Positions 61,672 to 64,000 of a stretch of DNA of 64,000 nt are shown here, one piece after another. Made by a program: the position numbers and the translations under genes. The first letter of the stretch is position 1; every line of letters begins with the position of its first letter. Origin of the DNA: Sipunculus nudus (lineage: Eukaryota; Annelida; Sipuncula; Golfingiida; Sipunculidae); NCBI GenBank assembly GCA_026874595.1, contig CM049308.1, positions 22,607,867-22,671,866 of the forward strand. Reading direction: 5' to 3'. The notes under the pieces were generated by a model, which worked only from the letters and a program-made list of their open reading frames with translations, was not told the origin of the DNA and ran no database searches.

Positions 61672-62190
61672 AATGTCTTTGTAATTTTACAAATTAAATG
61701 TCCTTTCGATTTCAGAAACTCGCATGCACTTTGCAAACTTTTCCAAGTGTAATTTTACAAGACGACACTCTCCCCCCGTGAAACCATTCATTAGACGGTT
61801 GCGTTGTGGCTGACGAACGCAGTAATAATCCGTCCAATAATATAGTGCCTATACTGGACTTTATCAAGCGGTTTCTTGGCAAATATAACGCTGCAAATTA
61901 AGAAAAAAGACGTCGATTTAAGAAACGTTCTATTTTTAGTCCCAAAACTTTTCTTATCACGCTTTTCGGCAAACCTAAATAATAGCACCGCGTAGGAATA
62001 TAGTCCCAGTGCTCAATTCCGAGAGCTCGAAATGAAAATTTCGACGTTATATTGCTAGGATGTCAACACACAAGCCCGGCTTCCAGTTCATTCTTTATTA
62101 ATATATTCTTGTAAATATTTTCATGTTTAAGTTTAATAAATAATTAGGAAATATACATGCTGTTTTCTTTATGACTGTAGTGTCTGCAAT
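61672..62190. promoter_or_regulatory. CoREST 5' flank / possible bidirectional promoter
   Basis: About 520 bases between the CoREST ATG and a plus-strand ATG at 62191. CpG-containing and unique, with TGTAATTTTACAA twice (about 61680 and 61750) and GACGTC (about 61908), a CRE-like core. No TATA box I can place. Confidence 0.45.
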
Positions 62191-62279
62191 ATGGCTGTAA
62201 AGAAGCGTATGAAGCCGAGACGAGAAACTTTTATGCAAGGAGGGTTGTGCGCCATCGTACCACTGCTACCTCATAAAAG
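62191..62279 (+). CDS. Possible first coding exon of a divergent gene
   Basis: ATG in good context starts MAVKKRMKPRRETFMQGGLC then AIVPLLPHK, a basic peptide in a relatively GC-rich patch. A modest donor (CATAAAA|gtaaaa) follows; without splicing the frame stops soon after. No family recognised. The rest of the gene would lie beyond the window or in 62.3-64 kb, where I see no matching exon. Confidence 0.3.
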
Positions 62280-63431
62280 TAAAAAACTATATATTTATAA
62301 AATATACCCTTAAGTTGTTAACTGTATCTTCTGATTGAAATAACTTTGTTTTCTGGTCGAAAATATAATATATTTACGTATCATGGATTACTCCTTGGTC
62401 GTACCATGCATCAATTGGGACCCAGATTTTGAACGCTTATGCGCTATCGTCTGACTCCAACAAAGACGTGTCTTGGTGCATGTGTGAAAGCACCGTTTCC
62501 TTCATATAAACAATATTATTATTACACATAATTTTATTTTATACATGAACATATAAACTTAGTAAATTTTTAAAGAAAACTCAGTGCTATATTAAATGTA
62601 GACCTAATTTATAAATTGTGTTTGAGTATCCCGTGGACTCGAGTTGAGGCCTATAGGCCTATATAATTTCAAATAGGGGTCTGCAGACATAAACATAGGC
62701 CTTATCCAAAGGCCCTACTCAATATACTAATTAAAAATATCACGAAGCGATCTTTAACTTATAATATATGGATGTATATTTTAAAATTATACACTTATGT
62801 ATAGTCTGTTAATAAAATCTCCTTAATTGTCAGTTTTCCGTAGACCTGCGATAGCTGTTAATTAATTTCTCAGCGCCCAGAAGTAAATAGTAGGCCTACA
62901 AGATAAAATACCCGCAGTGCCAGCACGCATATAATGAGCTAATAGCTGAAATCCAAAGATCCTAACAGGAGTCGGGGGGGGGGGGGGGGAGCTAGGAGTT
63001 ATTGATTGTTCACGTTGTGGCCAGGACTATATGCCTGGCGCGAGTGCAGCCACAACCACTACAGGACAAAAGGCACGCTCGCGTCTGTACGTTTGTGCGT
63101 GTGCACCCATTGCTATAGCCCTCCTGCAGGCCTATTTTCGCCAAGCCAACACGCATGTTTGACACGTATGCAGTGTGGACTGGACCGAGGGACCGTCCCC
63201 ACTTGGCAACAGTGGTATTGTGATAACACTGATTTCCGTGACGACAGCTTTATAAATAATTAAATATATATAGCCTATATAAATAAATATATACCCTATA
63301 GCCATGTATTTTTCCTCTTCTTAAATGTGCAGTTTTAATATTAGGCCTAAGTATGAATGATTATATTCTGTTTTTGTTTTAACCCAGCTATAAGCTTTAA
63401 TATTTAATTAAATCCAATAGGCCTATAATTA

Positions 63432-63519
<88 letters not shown>

Positions 63520-63934
63520 AACTTGTTGCAAGACTTGTTATCACCATTTTGCAACTGAACACAGCCCCATATATGCAGACTGCTTATGCGTATAGGCCTT
63601 TTCCGATCGGCATTTGTATATCTGAAAGGTACCCGGATTTTAGGCCTGTGTTGATCCAATTTCCCTGCATGCGCCATGGGTATCCTCACGTAGCATTTAG
63701 TTATAGCACAGGTACATATAGGTCTGCATATGTGATTCGTCATTTACAGATCAAACAGAACCACCCGTTTCTGTTTAATTGATTAGATAAATTGAGACTC
63801 AGGTGTGTCTGAATCCAATATACACGTTGACGTGCACAGAAACCAATAGCAATGTGTATTGCGCATATAATGTAAAAACCAATAAACACAAGCCAGCACA
63901 CGTGACGTACGTCGTGAATTTTAAGCTTCGAGCA

Positions 63935-63936
<2 letters not shown>
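62280..63936. other. Upstream intergenic region
   Basis: No supported gene. 16 G at 62974-62989; (CTT)n at about 63437-63466 merging into (ATT)n to 63518; many AGGCCT words. Confidence 0.5.
63437..63518 (+). repeat. (CTT)n-(ATT)n compound microsatellite
   Basis: About ten CTT units passing directly into about seventeen ATT units. Confidence 0.95.

Positions 63937-63983
<47 letters not shown>
63937..63983 (+). repeat. (AT)n microsatellite
   Basis: More than twenty uninterrupted TA units near the window end. Confidence 0.95.
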
Positions 63984-63986
<3 letters not shown>

Positions 63987-64000
63987 ATGTGGTCAGAGCA

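Noticed and set aside
63006-63263. 85-codon plus-strand ORF upstream of CoREST
   Set aside because: Low-complexity composition from CpG/GTGTG-rich DNA, no domain, and no splice partner for the 62191 exon.
1-64000. tRNA, rRNA and snRNA genes
   Set aside because: I looked for A/B-box and proximal-element patterns on both strands by eye and found no convincing cloverleaf or conserved snRNA core.

Overview
The window is animal nuclear DNA: AT-rich, intron-dense, with GT-AG introns, tens of kilobases of interspersed repeats and no operon-like packing. Two conserved bilaterian genes can be read exon by exon. The repeats (elements with hairpin ends, ACGG/CCGT tetranucleotide runs and internal tandem arrays) resemble those of bivalve molluscs. 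I infer a lophotrochozoan, most likely a bivalve; this rests on general knowledge, not on a search.

Gene 1 (1-24006, + strand) is the 3' half of a beta-spectrin gene. Twenty-five exons join in one frame with no stop: the end of spectrin repeat 9, repeats 10-17 (the ankyrin-binding region is around repeats 14-15; the alpha-spectrin tetramerisation helices are in repeat 17), an acidic proline-rich linker, a run of small phase-1/phase-1 cassette exons, and a C-terminal PH domain ending in KKK. The actin-binding CH domains and repeats 1-8 lie upstream of the window. A 3' UTR probably ends after the AATAAA at 25534.

Gene 2 (61671-37688, - strand) is a complete CoREST/RCOR corepressor gene: 13 coding exons, 494 codons from the first ATG (492 from the second), ELM2-SANT1-acidic stretch-coiled linker-SANT2 and a long proline-rich tail. 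CoREST bridges LSD1/KDM1A and HDAC1/2 in chromatin. The two genes converge tail to tail. Upstream of CoREST a possible divergent first exon starts at 62191. A CpG-rich promoter-like block with a good minus-strand splice donor lies in CoREST intron 2 (52.5-53.6 kb).

Between and inside the genes are repeats. 25.6-34.6 kb is almost all repeat-derived: arrays of about 130, 145 and 335 bp periods, many sharing the 12-bp palindrome GGTGGCGCCACC, plus an array rich in nuclear-receptor half-sites. 44.3-49.3 kb, in CoREST intron 3, is a nested repeat cluster with a 180-bp array and a strong terminal hairpin. The rest of CoREST intron 2 has a 43-bp E-box minisatellite and one copy of a MITE-like element whose other copy is in a spectrin intron.

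The most interesting points are: the duplicated cassette exons of beta-spectrin, each carrying an (S/T)PxR phosphosite-like motif; a perfect 17-bp hairpin in the putative CoREST 3' UTR; a possible internal CoREST promoter; CTCF-like motif pairs; and a repeat family with common hairpin ends but different internal arrays.
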